The notes below the pieces were generated by a model. That model saw only the letters and a list, made by a program, of their open reading frames with translations. It had not been told where the DNA came from and ran no database searches. A stretch of 13,211 nt of DNA from Alphaproteobacteria bacterium (GTDB lineage: Bacteria; Pseudomonadota; Alphaproteobacteria; SHVP01), in contig JAPKDI010000016.1 in the NCBI GenBank assembly GCA_026421105.1, positions 1 through 13,211 on the forward strand, read 5' to 3'. This document shows, one piece after another, positions 1-7,837 of this stretch (position 1 is the first letter of the stretch; every line of letters begins with the position of its first letter). Both the position numbers and the translations under genes were made by a program.

Positions 1-1350
1 CAATCTAGCGACGCCGAAGCGCGCACCCTTTCGTTCCTGAACGACCTTGTCGCCCAGGCGATGAAGGCTGGCGCCAACTCCGCCGATGCCATCGCTGCCG
101 AAAGCGTCTCCTTGGGCGTCTCCCAGCGCCTCGGCAAACGCGAGGATCTCGAACGCTCCGAAGCGGTCGATCTCGGCTTGCGCGTCATGCTCGGCAAGCG
201 CCAAGCCATGGTGTCGTCGACCGATCGCTCTGATGCCGCCGTCGACGAACTCGTGGCCCGCGCCGTCGCCATGGCTAAGATCGCGCCGGAAGATCCGCAC
301 ATCGGTCTCGCCGATCCTGATCTCATCGCCAAATCCTGGCCCGAACTCGACCTACTGGACCCCTACGAGCCCGAGCCGGAAGAACTTTACGCCCGCACTG
401 CCCAAGCCGAAGACGCTGCGCGGGCCGTCGCCGGGATCACTAATTCCGAAGGCGCGGACGCCGGTTGGGGTCGCAGCACTGTGGCGCTCGTCACCTCAGG
501 CGGTTTTGGCGCGGCCTATAGCGGCACATCGCATTCGGTCTCGGCCTCGGTCATCGCCGGTGAAGGCACCGGCATGGAACGTGACTACGATTATTCGTCG
601 GTGCGTTTCGTCAAAGATCTCGAAGACGCCGCAACCATCGGCCGTCAGGCCGGCGAGCGCGCCGTCAAGCGGCTCAACCCGCGCAAGGTCAAGTCCGGGC
701 CCGCACCAGTTATTTTCGACCCGCGCGTCTCCAACGGCCTGCTCGGTCATCTTGCCGGATCCATTAACGGCGCCGCCGTCGCGCGTGGCACCAGCTTTTT
801 GCGCGACAAGATGGACGAAAAAATCTTCGCGGACGGCATTGTCATCGTCGACGACCCGCACCGCAAAACCGGCCTCGCCTCGCGCCCGTTCGACGGCGAA
901 GGCGTCGCTAACCGCCGTATGAACCTCGTCGAAGACGGCCGCCTGATGACGTGGCTGTTGGACACCGCAACCGGCCACCAACTCGGCATGAAATCGACCG
1001 GTCATGCCAGCCGCGGTGCCTCATCGCCGCCCTCGCCCAACCGCTCCAACCTCTACATGGAACCCGGGACGCAAACCCCCGACGCGCTCATGGCCGACAT
1101 CACTTCAGGCCTTTATGTCACCGAGCTCATTGGCTTTGGCGTCAACGCCGTGACCGGTGATTACAGCCGTGGCGCAGCGGGCTTCTGGATCGAGAACGGC
1201 AAGATTGCGTTTCCGGTCAGCGAACTCACCATCGCCGGCAACCTCAAGGACATGTTCCTCAACGCCACGCCGGCAAACGATCTCGAGTTTCGCTACGGCA
1301 CCAACGCACCCACCATTCGTCTCGAGGGCCTCACGGTGGCCGGCGCGTGA
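1..1350 (+). CDS. tldE: TldE/PmbA family protein (metalloprotease TldD/E complex subunit), 5' partial
   Basis: TldE (PmbA) is the non-catalytic partner of the TldD metalloprotease; the cytosolic TldD/E complex degrades unfolded peptides and matures some ribosomal peptides such as microcin B17. The frame is open from the first base of the window, so the real start lies upstream; the ATG at 61 is internal, because the 20 codons before it (ending LVAQA) read like the normal PmbA N-terminus. 449 residues are visible against a usual length of about 450, so only a few are missing. The C-terminal half is diagnostic: STGHASRGA followed by a proline/serine stretch, GVNAVTGDYSRGAAGFWIENG, a PVSELTIAGNL segment and a final APTIRLEGLTVAG. 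No HExxxH motif is present, as expected for TldE rather than TldD. tldD is not in the window. The stop overlaps the next gene's start by 4 bases (GTGA), implying co-translation. Confidence 0.95.
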   Translation, partial: QSSDAEARTLSFLNDLVAQAMKAGANSADAIAAESVSLGVSQRLGKREDLERSEAVDLGLRVMLGKRQAMVSSTDRSDAAVDELVARAVAMAKIAPEDPHIGLADPDLIAKSWPELDLLDPYEPEPEELYARTAQAEDAARAVAGITNSEGADAGWGRSTVALVTSGGFGAAYSGTSHSVSASVIAGEGTGMERDYDYSSVRFVKDLEDAATIGRQAGERAVKRLNPRKVKSGPAPVIFDPRVSNGLLGHLAGSINGAAVARGTSFLRDKMDEKIFADGIVIVDDPHRKTGLASRPFDGEGVANRRMNLVEDGRLMTWLLDTATGHQLGMKSTGHASRGASSPPSPNRSNLYMEPGTQTPDALMADITSGLYVTELIGFGVNAVTGDYSRGAAGFWIENGKIAFPVSELTIAGNLKDMFLNATPANDLEFRYGTNAPTIRLEGLTVAGA

Positions 1351-2147
1351 CAACGGCCGACGCCGCGTCCCACGATCTCGCGACCGACCATGCGCTGCTG
1401 CTAGACGCCGTCCGTGAGGCTGGCGCGCTGGCCCTCAAATACTTCCGCACCGACGTCGAGTCGTGGGACAAATCCCCCGACAACCCGGTCAGCGAGGCCG
1501 ACCTCGCCGTCGACAAATTGCTGCGCGACAAACTGATGACCGCCCGCCCAGGCTACGGCTGGCTCTCAGAAGAAACCGCCGACACGCCCGACCGCCGAAC
1601 CAAGAGCCACGTCTGGATCGTCGATCCGATTGACGGCACGCGCGCGTTCCTGCGCGGCACGCCGCAATTTGCCGTCTCCGCCGCCTTGGTCGTGGATGAG
1701 CACCCGGTGTCCGGCGCTGTGTTCAACCCTGCGCAAGACGAAATGTTCGAGGCCACGAAAGGCGGTGGCGCACGCCTCAACGGCGCACCCATCGAGGTTT
1801 CAGCCAACACCGATCCGACCAAAGCGCGTTTTCTTGCTTCCAAGCAAACCTTCCGCACCCACAATTGGCCCGAGGTTGCCGAGGGCGCCGAGTTCGATTT
1901 CGTCAACTCAATGGCCTACCGCATGGCCGTTGTCGCCAATGGCCGCTTTGACGCCACCATAACGACGACCAACAAATGCGAATGGGACATCGCCGCCGCC
2001 CACCTCATCGTCGAAGAAGCCGGCGGCAGCGTCACCAACGTCGACGGCACCCGCATCACCTACAACCGCGAACACGTCCACCACGACAACGTCCTGTGCG
2101 CCGGTAAAAAGCTCCACGACGCATTGGTGGCGGGCCTCAAAGGCTAA
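1347..2147 (+). CDS. cysQ: Inositol monophosphatase superfamily phosphatase, CysQ-like 3'(2'),5'-bisphosphate nucleotidase
   Basis: This is a 266-residue Mg2+-dependent phosphatase of the inositol monophosphatase superfamily. All metal-site signatures are present: SEADLAVD at 49-56, LSEE at 73-76, DPIDGT at 93-98 (the two metal-binding Asp are 93 and 96) and EWDIAAAHLIVEEAGG at 211-226 (Asp213). CysQ enzymes hydrolyse 3'-phosphoadenosine 5'-phosphate to AMP in sulfate assimilation; relatives act on inositol phosphates or histidinol phosphate, so the substrate is inferred from similarity and from the usual pmbA-CysQ pairing in Alphaproteobacteria. The start is GTG at 1347, overlapping the tldE stop as GTGA. 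There is no in-frame ATG before residue 64, which would remove the first conserved motif, so GTG is the only sensible start. No strong Shine-Dalgarno sequence is visible, which fits translational coupling. Cytosolic. Confidence 0.88.
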   Translation: MTTADAASHDLATDHALLLDAVREAGALALKYFRTDVESWDKSPDNPVSEADLAVDKLLRDKLMTARPGYGWLSEETADTPDRRTKSHVWIVDPIDGTRAFLRGTPQFAVSAALVVDEHPVSGAVFNPAQDEMFEATKGGGARLNGAPIEVSANTDPTKARFLASKQTFRTHNWPEVAEGAEFDFVNSMAYRMAVVANGRFDATITTTNKCEWDIAAAHLIVEEAGGSVTNVDGTRITYNREHVHHDNVLCAGKKLHDALVAGLKG

Positions 2148-2224
2148 ATCTGTCGTTCCGGCACCGTTCCGAAGGACGCTCCACCCAAAGACAACTGCTG
2201 ACCCCGCAAGGCACCCGCTCGTCC
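2148..2224. other. Short spacer between two convergent genes
   Basis: These 77 bases separate the 3' ends of the CysQ-like gene (+) and the lipid kinase gene (-). A terminator might be expected here, but I see no GC-rich hairpin followed by a T-run in either direction. The only visible regularity is CGTTCCG occurring twice at 2154-2168. Any termination here would have to be Rho-dependent or use a weak structure. Confidence 0.5.
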
Positions 2225-3109
2225 CTAGCCGTTCATCGGCGAAACCGACGCCACCATCAGCGGCTCATCCACCACTTCAATGTCCACGGGCGTGGTCAGC
2301 CGGTTATCTCCGTCTAATTGAACGGGCTTGCCCGCTGGCGCAGCGATACCCAGCCGATGCACGGGAACGATCCGCAAATCCGGCAAGCTTGGCAGCACCC
2401 CGCGCATGTATGCCGCGCCATAGCGCATTAGGTTCCACCGCCCGTGCCGCAGACCAATCAGCACGTGAAGATCATGCGCGGTTAGGCGTGCATCCGGCGG
2501 CACCACCTTGTCCCCGGCATAGCGCGCCGCGTTAGTGACGATCACCGAGGAGACGCGGTGCGTCGCACCGTCAATCTCGACGTCGAAGACGGTATTGCCT
2601 TCGACAATCAGCGCCACCACCAACGCGATGTAATAGGCGGTCTGCCCGAAAGTCTTCTTTAGCCATGGCGACAGAAACTTCACCGCCGCCGCATCAGCCC
2701 CGGCGCCCGCCGTCAGCAAGAAGTGCCGGCCATTCGCACGGCCCACCGTCACCGGTATCAAGGGCCTATCAGCCAGCACGCCGGCCAACCCAACGACATC
2801 GCGCGGAAGCCCAAGCTCAAGCGCCAACACATTGATGGTGCCCAGCGGCAGCGTGGCAAAGGCGGGCCGCGGGCCGTCTCGCGTCATCAAGCCATGCACG
2901 ACCTCGTTGATCGTCCCGTCGCCCCCCGCCGCGACCACCAAGTCGGCATCAGCCGAAAGTGCCAAGTCCGTCGCATGCCCAGGCCCCTCGGTGGTGACAA
3001 CCTCAGGCGCAAGCCCCCGCGCGCGCAGCGCCGCGACCACGCCATCTAGTAGCGCGGTGCGCCGCTTACCGGCGGTCGGGCTGTGAATGATCAGAATGCG
3101 CCGCGTCAT
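2225..3109 (-). CDS. YegS/DgkB-type diacylglycerol/lipid kinase family protein
   Basis: This 294-residue protein belongs to the soluble or peripheral lipid kinase family (DAGK catalytic domain) that phosphorylates lipids such as diacylglycerol or phosphatidylglycerol with ATP. The nucleotide-binding signature GGDGTINEVVHGL begins at residue 62. A second family motif, PLGTINVLALELGLP, begins at 88, and the C-terminal domain carries GAGADA at 135-140 and LDGD at 265-268. The length is normal for the family (about 290-320). LDGD replaces the LDGE seen in many members; the Glu there is catalytically important in DgkB, so this conservative change is worth noting but does not mean inactivity. The ATG start is preceded by GAGGCGAGAG, which overlaps the stop codon of the upstream molybdoenzyme gene 13 bases away, so the two genes are almost certainly one operon. 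The lipid substrate cannot be told from sequence. Confidence 0.92.
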   Translation of the reverse strand: MTRRILIIHSPTAGKRRTALLDGVVAALRARGLAPEVVTTEGPGHATDLALSADADLVVAAGGDGTINEVVHGLMTRDGPRPAFATLPLGTINVLALELGLPRDVVGLAGVLADRPLIPVTVGRANGRHFLLTAGAGADAAAVKFLSPWLKKTFGQTAYYIALVVALIVEGNTVFDVEIDGATHRVSSVIVTNAARYAGDKVVPPDARLTAHDLHVLIGLRHGRWNLMRYGAAYMRGVLPSLPDLRIVPVHRLGIAAPAGKPVQLDGDNRLTTPVDIEVVDEPLMVASVSPMNG

Positions 3110-3124
3110 CGCGGCTCTCGCCTC
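3110..3124 (-). promoter_or_regulatory. Ribosome binding site of the lipid kinase gene, overlapping the upstream stop codon
   Basis: Read on the minus strand the junction is TGAGGCGAGAGCCGCG followed by ATG. The TGA ends the molybdoenzyme gene and its last two bases start the purine-rich GAGGCGAGAG. The nearer GAGAG sits about 5 bases from the ATG and GAGG about 11. This arrangement favours re-initiation by ribosomes finishing the upstream gene and supports the start chosen for the kinase. Confidence 0.45.
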
Positions 3125-5168
3125 AGGCGGTTTTCAGCCAGATCGCGGTATCGTGGAACGCGGCCCCGCCGTTGGGCGGCGGTGAGTCCGCGCCGGTCAA
3201 CGCGTTGATCCCGATGCCGTCGACAAACGCCTTATTGGGCCAAATCCCTTCGACGACCACCACGTCAGGCTGCAATCCATCAAAGAGATGGGCATGCACT
3301 TTTACTTGGCCACGCTTGTTGCCCAGTACAACAAGGTCATCATCGACGACGCCAAGCCCCGCCGCCGTATCGGGATGGATCATCACCTTGGGCCGTCCCT
3401 CACGCTTGACCGAGGTCGGCGTTTCGGTAAACGAAGAGTTGAGATAACTGCGCGCCGGGGCGGTGACCATGCGCAACGGATGCGTCGCGTCGATCTCCTC
3501 GATGACTTCTTGATGATCCGGCAATGGTGGCATGACGGCCCCGTCCGGGCCCAAGTCTTCCCAGCGCGGCGCGAAGTGAAATTTGCCGTCGGCATGGGGA
3601 AAACCGCTCACGAAATGCGCGGTGTCGAAATCCGGTGCGCAATCAAGCCAGTTGTCGTCCCAATCCGCGCTCTCGGGCCATCCGGAATCGCGCAACGTCG
3701 TGTCGATCAACTCCTGCGCGCTCATCGTAAAGCCCGGATGTTCGGCACCCAGACGTTTCGCCAGGCCACAAATCACGGCGTGATTGGAGCGCGCTTCGGC
3801 TAGGGGTTCAATCGCTTGCAGCCCGAGCTGAATATAGGAATGCCCGCCGCCGGAATAGAGATCGTCATGTTCCAAGAATGTCGTCGCGGGCAACACCAAG
3901 TCGGCGGCCTCGGCGGTCTCGGTCATGAACTGTTCATGGACGCAAACAAACAGGTCGTCGCGCGCGAACCCTTGGCGCACTAAATTGTGCTCGGGCGCCA
4001 CCACCATCGGATTGGTGTTCTGGATCAGCATCGCCGTCACCGGTGGCCCGTCGCCCATATCGTGTTTATCGCCCGTCAGCACCGCGCCGATGCGCGACAT
4101 ATCCAGCACCCGGATCGACGGATCGATCGCATCGAGCCCCTCAACCACCGTTTGCTTGAAATGATAAATGTCGGAATTGCTGAAGAACGCGCCGCCGCCC
4201 TTGACCAACCACTTGCCGGTAACACTCGGCAGGCACGACACCGCATGCACGTTGGCCGAGCCGTTGCGCGAGCGCGAAAACCCAAAGCCCACTCGAATAA
4301 ACGCGCGTTCCGTCGCGCCATAGGCACGCGCGAACGCGACGATCTCTTCCACCGGCAATCCGGTGATGCGCGACGCCCATTCCGGCGTGCGTGTCTTGAG
4401 GTGTTCTTCCAGTTGGTCCGGCACGTCGGTGTAGCGCGCCATGTAATCACGATCAGCGTAACCCTCGGCAAACAGCACATGCATCATCGCCGCCGCCAGT
4501 GCGCCATCGGTGCCGGGCCGCAAACAAATATGCTGGTCGGCCACCTCGGCCGAACCATTGCGATAGGGGTCGATCACGATCAACTTCGCGCCGCGCTCTT
4601 TACGCGCGCGCGCCACGTGGTTCATCACGTTGACCTGTGTCGCCACCGCGTTGGTGCCCCACAGGATGATCATGTCGGCATCGGCCATCTCGTAGGGCGA
4701 GCCGCCCATGAACGCGCCCACCCCGGCCTTCCAACCCGGGTGCACGGTACCGGTGCAAATCGTCTTCTTCATGCCCGAATAACGCATGACATGGCGCAGC
4801 CGGTTGATCCCGTCGCGCTGCACCTTGCCCATCGTGCCCGCGTAGTAATAGGGCCACACCGCCTCGCTACCCAAAGCCTGCGTGGCTTGGGTGAACTTCT
4901 CGGCGACCAGATCGAGCGCATCATCCCACCCGATCGGCGCAAACCCACCACCGGCTTGTTTCAGCAACGGCGTTTTCAGCCGGTCCGGGTGATGCACCCG
5001 CTCGGCATAGCGCGCGACCTTGGCGCACACCACACCATCGGTGTAGCGCTGCGTCTTGGCACCGCGGACCCGCCCAATCGTCTGTCCATCCAACCGCTCG
5101 ATCTCAAGCGCACACTGGCTCGGACAATCATGCGGGCACGTCGAGAAAACCGTCTGGGGCATATCCAT
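3123..5168 (-). CDS. Molybdopterin-dependent oxidoreductase, DMSO reductase superfamily, with N-terminal [4Fe-4S] motif
   Basis: This roughly 681-residue protein is a large catalytic subunit of the Mo-bisPGD (DMSO reductase) superfamily. The N-terminus carries CPHDCPSQC with a further Cys at 48 (Cys11, 15, 19, 48), a CX3CX3CX28C iron-sulfur motif. MGD-binding features follow: WGTNAVATQ near 170, VIDPYRNGSA, LRPGTDGALAAAMMH, and NTNPMVVAPE and DLVLPATTFLEHDD in the middle. A C-terminal molydopterin dinucleotide-binding domain contains LNSSFTE, VMIHPDTAA and GIGINALTGAD. Cys138 in TICTGTVHPGW is a possible Mo ligand by position only. I chose ATG at 5168 (or 5162, MPQTV) because the iron-sulfur motif starts ten residues later; the open frame extends to 5324, but that extension is not family-like. 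No Tat signal is present, so it is probably cytosolic. No electron-transfer or membrane subunit is adjacent. The substrate is unknown; relatives are often annotated only as molybdopterin oxidoreductase. Confidence 0.93.
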   Translation of the reverse strand: MDMPQTVFSTCPHDCPSQCALEIERLDGQTIGRVRGAKTQRYTDGVVCAKVARYAERVHHPDRLKTPLLKQAGGGFAPIGWDDALDLVAEKFTQATQALGSEAVWPYYYAGTMGKVQRDGINRLRHVMRYSGMKKTICTGTVHPGWKAGVGAFMGGSPYEMADADMIILWGTNAVATQVNVMNHVARARKERGAKLIVIDPYRNGSAEVADQHICLRPGTDGALAAAMMHVLFAEGYADRDYMARYTDVPDQLEEHLKTRTPEWASRITGLPVEEIVAFARAYGATERAFIRVGFGFSRSRNGSANVHAVSCLPSVTGKWLVKGGGAFFSNSDIYHFKQTVVEGLDAIDPSIRVLDMSRIGAVLTGDKHDMGDGPPVTAMLIQNTNPMVVAPEHNLVRQGFARDDLFVCVHEQFMTETAEAADLVLPATTFLEHDDLYSGGGHSYIQLGLQAIEPLAEARSNHAVICGLAKRLGAEHPGFTMSAQELIDTTLRDSGWPESADWDDNWLDCAPDFDTAHFVSGFPHADGKFHFAPRWEDLGPDGAVMPPLPDHQEVIEEIDATHPLRMVTAPARSYLNSSFTETPTSVKREGRPKVMIHPDTAAGLGVVDDDLVVLGNKRGQVKVHAHLFDGLQPDVVVVEGIWPNKAFVDGIGINALTGADSPPPNGGAAFHDTAIWLKTA

Positions 5169-5287
5169 GCCGCGCACGTTAATTGGGGCACGCCAGGGCG
5201 GCAAGGCAGACCAGCACACCAGCCCCCGTTCCCGGGTGGCGCGCCAAGAGTTCGACCGGGCAGGGGTTTGGCCCAGATTCCGCCGCC
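5169..5287. promoter_or_regulatory. Divergent intergenic region between the molybdoenzyme and the ABC exporter genes
   Basis: These 119 bases lie between two divergent starts and must carry the promoters of both the minus-strand oxidoreductase/lipid-kinase pair and the plus-strand lipid A operon, unless promoters lie inside the genes. I cannot pick out a convincing -35/-10 pair. The 8-base palindrome GGCGCGCC is present at 5238-5245, but its significance is unclear in GC-rich DNA. Frames stay open through the region on both strands, so the gene boundaries here rest on protein similarity and are uncertain by tens of bases. Confidence 0.4.
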
Positions 5288-7120
5288 ATGCTAAGGTCCG
5301 CCGCAACGACGACGGGATATGCATTGACCAGCACCAGCCCCGCGGTAAAGGGCACCACCAAGGCCCTCCTGGCCCGGCTCATTCGCGGCTATATCGGCAA
5401 GCATTGGCGCAAACTGACAGTCGCGATGATCGCGATGGCGGTTATTGCTGCCACTACGGCAGCCTATGCCCAGATCATGCAGCCGCTGACCGATCTCGTG
5501 TTCGTCAACCGCGACGCCACGGGCATGATCGTGGTGCCGCTGATCTTCCTCTCCATCGCCGTCATCAAGGCGGCGGCAACCTACATCCAGACCTATCTGA
5601 TGGGCGTGTTCGGCCAGCGCATTATCGCTGATGTGCAAAACAGCTTATTCGCCCACATCATCCGGGCAGATATCGCCTTCTTTCACTCTACCGCCACGGG
5701 CGGCTTGATCTCGAATTTCCTCAACGATGCGAACCTCCTGCGCGAAGCCCTCAACAAAGCGCTCACCGGCATCGCCAAAGACTCGCTCACGCTCGCGTTC
5801 CTTGTCGGCGTGTTGTTCTGGACCGATTGGAAGCTCGCCTTCATCGCCACCGTGATCTTCCCCCTCGCCATCCTGCCGATCCGCACGCTGGGCAAAAAGA
5901 TGCGCAAGGCGTCGACGCAAAACCAGGAACGCACCGGTGCCTTCAGTGCGCTATTGGGAGAGACCTTTGCAGGCGCACGCCACATCAAGGCCTACGGCAT
6001 GGAGGCGCACGAGACCGAACGGGCACGCCAATCCAACGAACACCGCTTGGCCGCCATGTTCAAAGTCATCCGCGCCCGTGCCGCTGCCACCCCAGCGATG
6101 GAAGTGCTGGGCGGCATCGCTGCTGCCGCCGTGGTGTTTTACGCAGCCGGCATCGGCGATGTGCAAAACCGCATGACCGCGGGCGAGTTCTTCACCTTCA
6201 TCACAGCACTCGGCCTCGCCTATCAGCCGTTGCGTTCCATTGCCAACCTCAACAGCGCGTTGCAAGAAGGCCTGGCCGCTGCCCAACGCATTTTCACGAT
6301 GCTGGATTCCGAACCCAATATTCAAGACGCGCCCGACGCCAAGCCGCTCGAGATCAGTGGTGGCGCGGTACGGTTCGAAGCCGTCACGCATGCCTACGAG
6401 GACGGCGCCCCGGCCTTGCGCAGCATCAGCCTTGAAGTTCCGGCCGGCCAAACCGTCGCCGTCGTCGGCCCGTCGGGAGCGGGAAAATCCACCGCCCTCA
6501 ATCTCATTCCGCGCTTTTTCGATACCGAACAAGGCCGTGTGACGATCGATGGCCAAGACGTCAAAGGGGTCACCCAGGCAAGCTTGCGCGCCGCCATCGG
6601 CCTCGTCAGTCAAGAATCAACCCTGTTCAACGACACCATCCGCGCCAACATTGCTTACGGCAAACCGGGCGCCGCGACCGATGAGATCGAATCCGCCGCC
6701 AAGGCCGCCGCCGCACACGACTTCATCGGCGATCTCGCCCAGGGCTACGACACCGTGGTCGGCGAATCCGGCCTCAAACTCTCTGGCGGGCAGCGCCAAC
6801 GCATCGCCATCGCCCGCGCCGTCCTCAAGGACGCGCCCATTTTGTTGCTCGACGAAGCGACGTCCGCGCTCGACGCCGATTCCGAACGCCAGGTGCAAGA
6901 CGCACTCAAACGTCTCAGCACCGGACGGACGACCCTCGTGGTGGCGCACCGGCTTTCAACCGTGATCCATGCCAACCAGATCATCGTGCTTGATGATGGC
7001 GAGATCGTTGCCGCCGGCACCCATACCGAACTGCTCGCCCGCGGCGGTCTTTACGCCAAGCTGTACGCCTTACAAGGGCAACCCGCCGCCACGAAAACAC
7101 CCACCCGCGCTCAGGCCTAA
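5288..7120 (+). CDS. msbA: Type I ABC exporter (fused permease and ATPase), MsbA-like lipid A flippase
   Basis: This inner-membrane half-transporter of about 610 residues probably flips lipid A-core across the inner membrane as a homodimer. Six hydrophobic segments are visible near residues 44-64, 80-102, 164-180, 183-199, 272-288 and 300-316. The ATPase domain has Walker A GPSGAGKST at 394-402, the signature LSGGQRQRIAIARA from 498, Walker B ILLLDEATSALDAD (Asp522, catalytic Glu523) and the H-loop His554 in VVAHRLST. The exporter fold is certain; the lipid A role is inferred from the downstream DUF374-lpxK-lpxL genes. The start is uncertain: ATG at 5288 has no clear ribosome binding site, while in-frame TTG at 5324 has GGGA 6 bases upstream and would give 598 residues. 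The frame extends back to an ATG at 5183, but that stretch is rich in Pro/Ser/Gly and unlike a transporter N-terminus. Only 9 bases separate its stop from the next gene. Confidence 0.9.
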   Translation: MLRSAATTTGYALTSTSPAVKGTTKALLARLIRGYIGKHWRKLTVAMIAMAVIAATTAAYAQIMQPLTDLVFVNRDATGMIVVPLIFLSIAVIKAAATYIQTYLMGVFGQRIIADVQNSLFAHIIRADIAFFHSTATGGLISNFLNDANLLREALNKALTGIAKDSLTLAFLVGVLFWTDWKLAFIATVIFPLAILPIRTLGKKMRKASTQNQERTGAFSALLGETFAGARHIKAYGMEAHETERARQSNEHRLAAMFKVIRARAAATPAMEVLGGIAAAAVVFYAAGIGDVQNRMTAGEFFTFITALGLAYQPLRSIANLNSALQEGLAAAQRIFTMLDSEPNIQDAPDAKPLEISGGAVRFEAVTHAYEDGAPALRSISLEVPAGQTVAVVGPSGAGKSTALNLIPRFFDTEQGRVTIDGQDVKGVTQASLRAAIGLVSQESTLFNDTIRANIAYGKPGAATDEIESAAKAAAAHDFIGDLAQGYDTVVGESGLKLSGGQRQRIAIARAVLKDAPILLLDEATSALDADSERQVQDALKRLSTGRTTLVVAHRLSTVIHANQIIVLDDGEIVAAGTHTELLARGGLYAKLYALQGQPAATKTPTRAQA

Positions 7121-7129
7121 GCGCCGCCC

Positions 7130-7837
7130 GTGCTCAAGCGCCTCACCCGAAAGCCCTTCGTTCAATCCCTGCTGGCCCGCATCGCCGCGGGCTACATTTT
7201 GCTGGTCCGCCACACCACGCGGTGGCAGACCACAGGCGAAGACCAGGCCGCCCGGCTGTGGGCCGACGGCAAACCCTTCATGCTTGCCTTTTGGCACGGC
7301 CGGTTGTTGCTGATGACGGTCTATTGGCAACGTAAAGTCCCCATGAACATGCTGATCTCGCAACATGCTGATGGTGAACTCATCGCCCAGGCCATTGGTC
7401 GCATCGGCGTCGCGGCTATTCGCGGTTCGTCGAAACGCGGCGGGGCGGCCGCCGTGCGCAGTATGGTGAAAACCGCCCGCGCCGGTGAGTCCCTCGGCTT
7501 TACCCCCGATGGCCCGCGCGGACCGCGCATGCATGCCACCTCAGGGGTGATTGATGTGGCCCGCCTGTCTGGCCTGACCATATTGCCGGTGTCGCTCTCG
7601 ACGCGGCGCCACCGCGCGCTCAACACATGGGATCGCTTTTGTGCCCCGCTACCGTTCACATCAGGAGTCATCCAATGGGGCACGCCGATGATCGTCGCGC
7701 GCGACGCCGACGCCGCCACGTGCGAGACCGCACGCGCCACGCTTGAGGTTGAACTCATCAAACTCACGGCCGAGGCGGACCAAGCCTGCGGTCGCGCACC
7801 GATCCAGCCCGCCGAGCCCGTGGCGGCTTCCGCCTAA
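7130..7837 (+). CDS. Lysophospholipid acyltransferase family protein (DUF374)
   Basis: This 235-residue protein matches the DUF374 acyltransferase-like family, which is commonly encoded in alphaproteobacterial lipid A gene blocks. Visible signatures are FWHGRLL at 54-60, SQHADGE at 77-83, RGSSKRGG at 98-105 and TPDGPRGPR at 125-133. The His-x-Asp in SQHADGE resembles, but does not match, the HX4D acyltransferase motif. A hydrophobic N-terminal stretch (ARIAAGYILLV) may anchor it to the inner membrane. Its exact reaction is not established; a role in acylating lipid A or a related lipid is inferred from the neighbours. The start is GTG at 7130, 9 bases after the exporter stop, with no strong ribosome binding site. 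Its TAA overlaps the lpxK ATG by one base (TAATG), so the genes are translationally coupled. The tail after residue 220 is Ala/Pro-rich and probably disordered. Confidence 0.9.
   Translation: MLKRLTRKPFVQSLLARIAAGYILLVRHTTRWQTTGEDQAARLWADGKPFMLAFWHGRLLLMTVYWQRKVPMNMLISQHADGELIAQAIGRIGVAAIRGSSKRGGAAAVRSMVKTARAGESLGFTPDGPRGPRMHATSGVIDVARLSGLTILPVSLSTRRHRALNTWDRFCAPLPFTSGVIQWGTPMIVARDADAATCETARATLEVELIKLTAEADQACGRAPIQPAEPVAASA

Noticed and set aside
496..1005. 169-residue minus-strand frame inside tldE
   Set aside because: It lies opposite strongly conserved TldE sequence and shows no domain of its own.
2148..2224. Bidirectional terminator between the convergent genes
   Set aside because: No stable stem followed by a T-run could be found in either direction; only a short CGTTCCG direct repeat is present.
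3987..5294. 435-residue open frame on the plus strand antisense to the molybdoenzyme gene
   Set aside because: Its translation is rich in Arg, His, Ala and Gly with no recognisable domain, and it lies wholly opposite a well-conserved gene. Long antisense frames are expected in high-GC coding DNA.
5169..5324. Possible Tat signal (SLRRTLAW) if the molybdoenzyme started at 5324
   Set aside because: No hydrophobic segment follows the twin arginines, the stretch is not family-like, and the iron-sulfur motif begins ten residues after the ATG at 5168.
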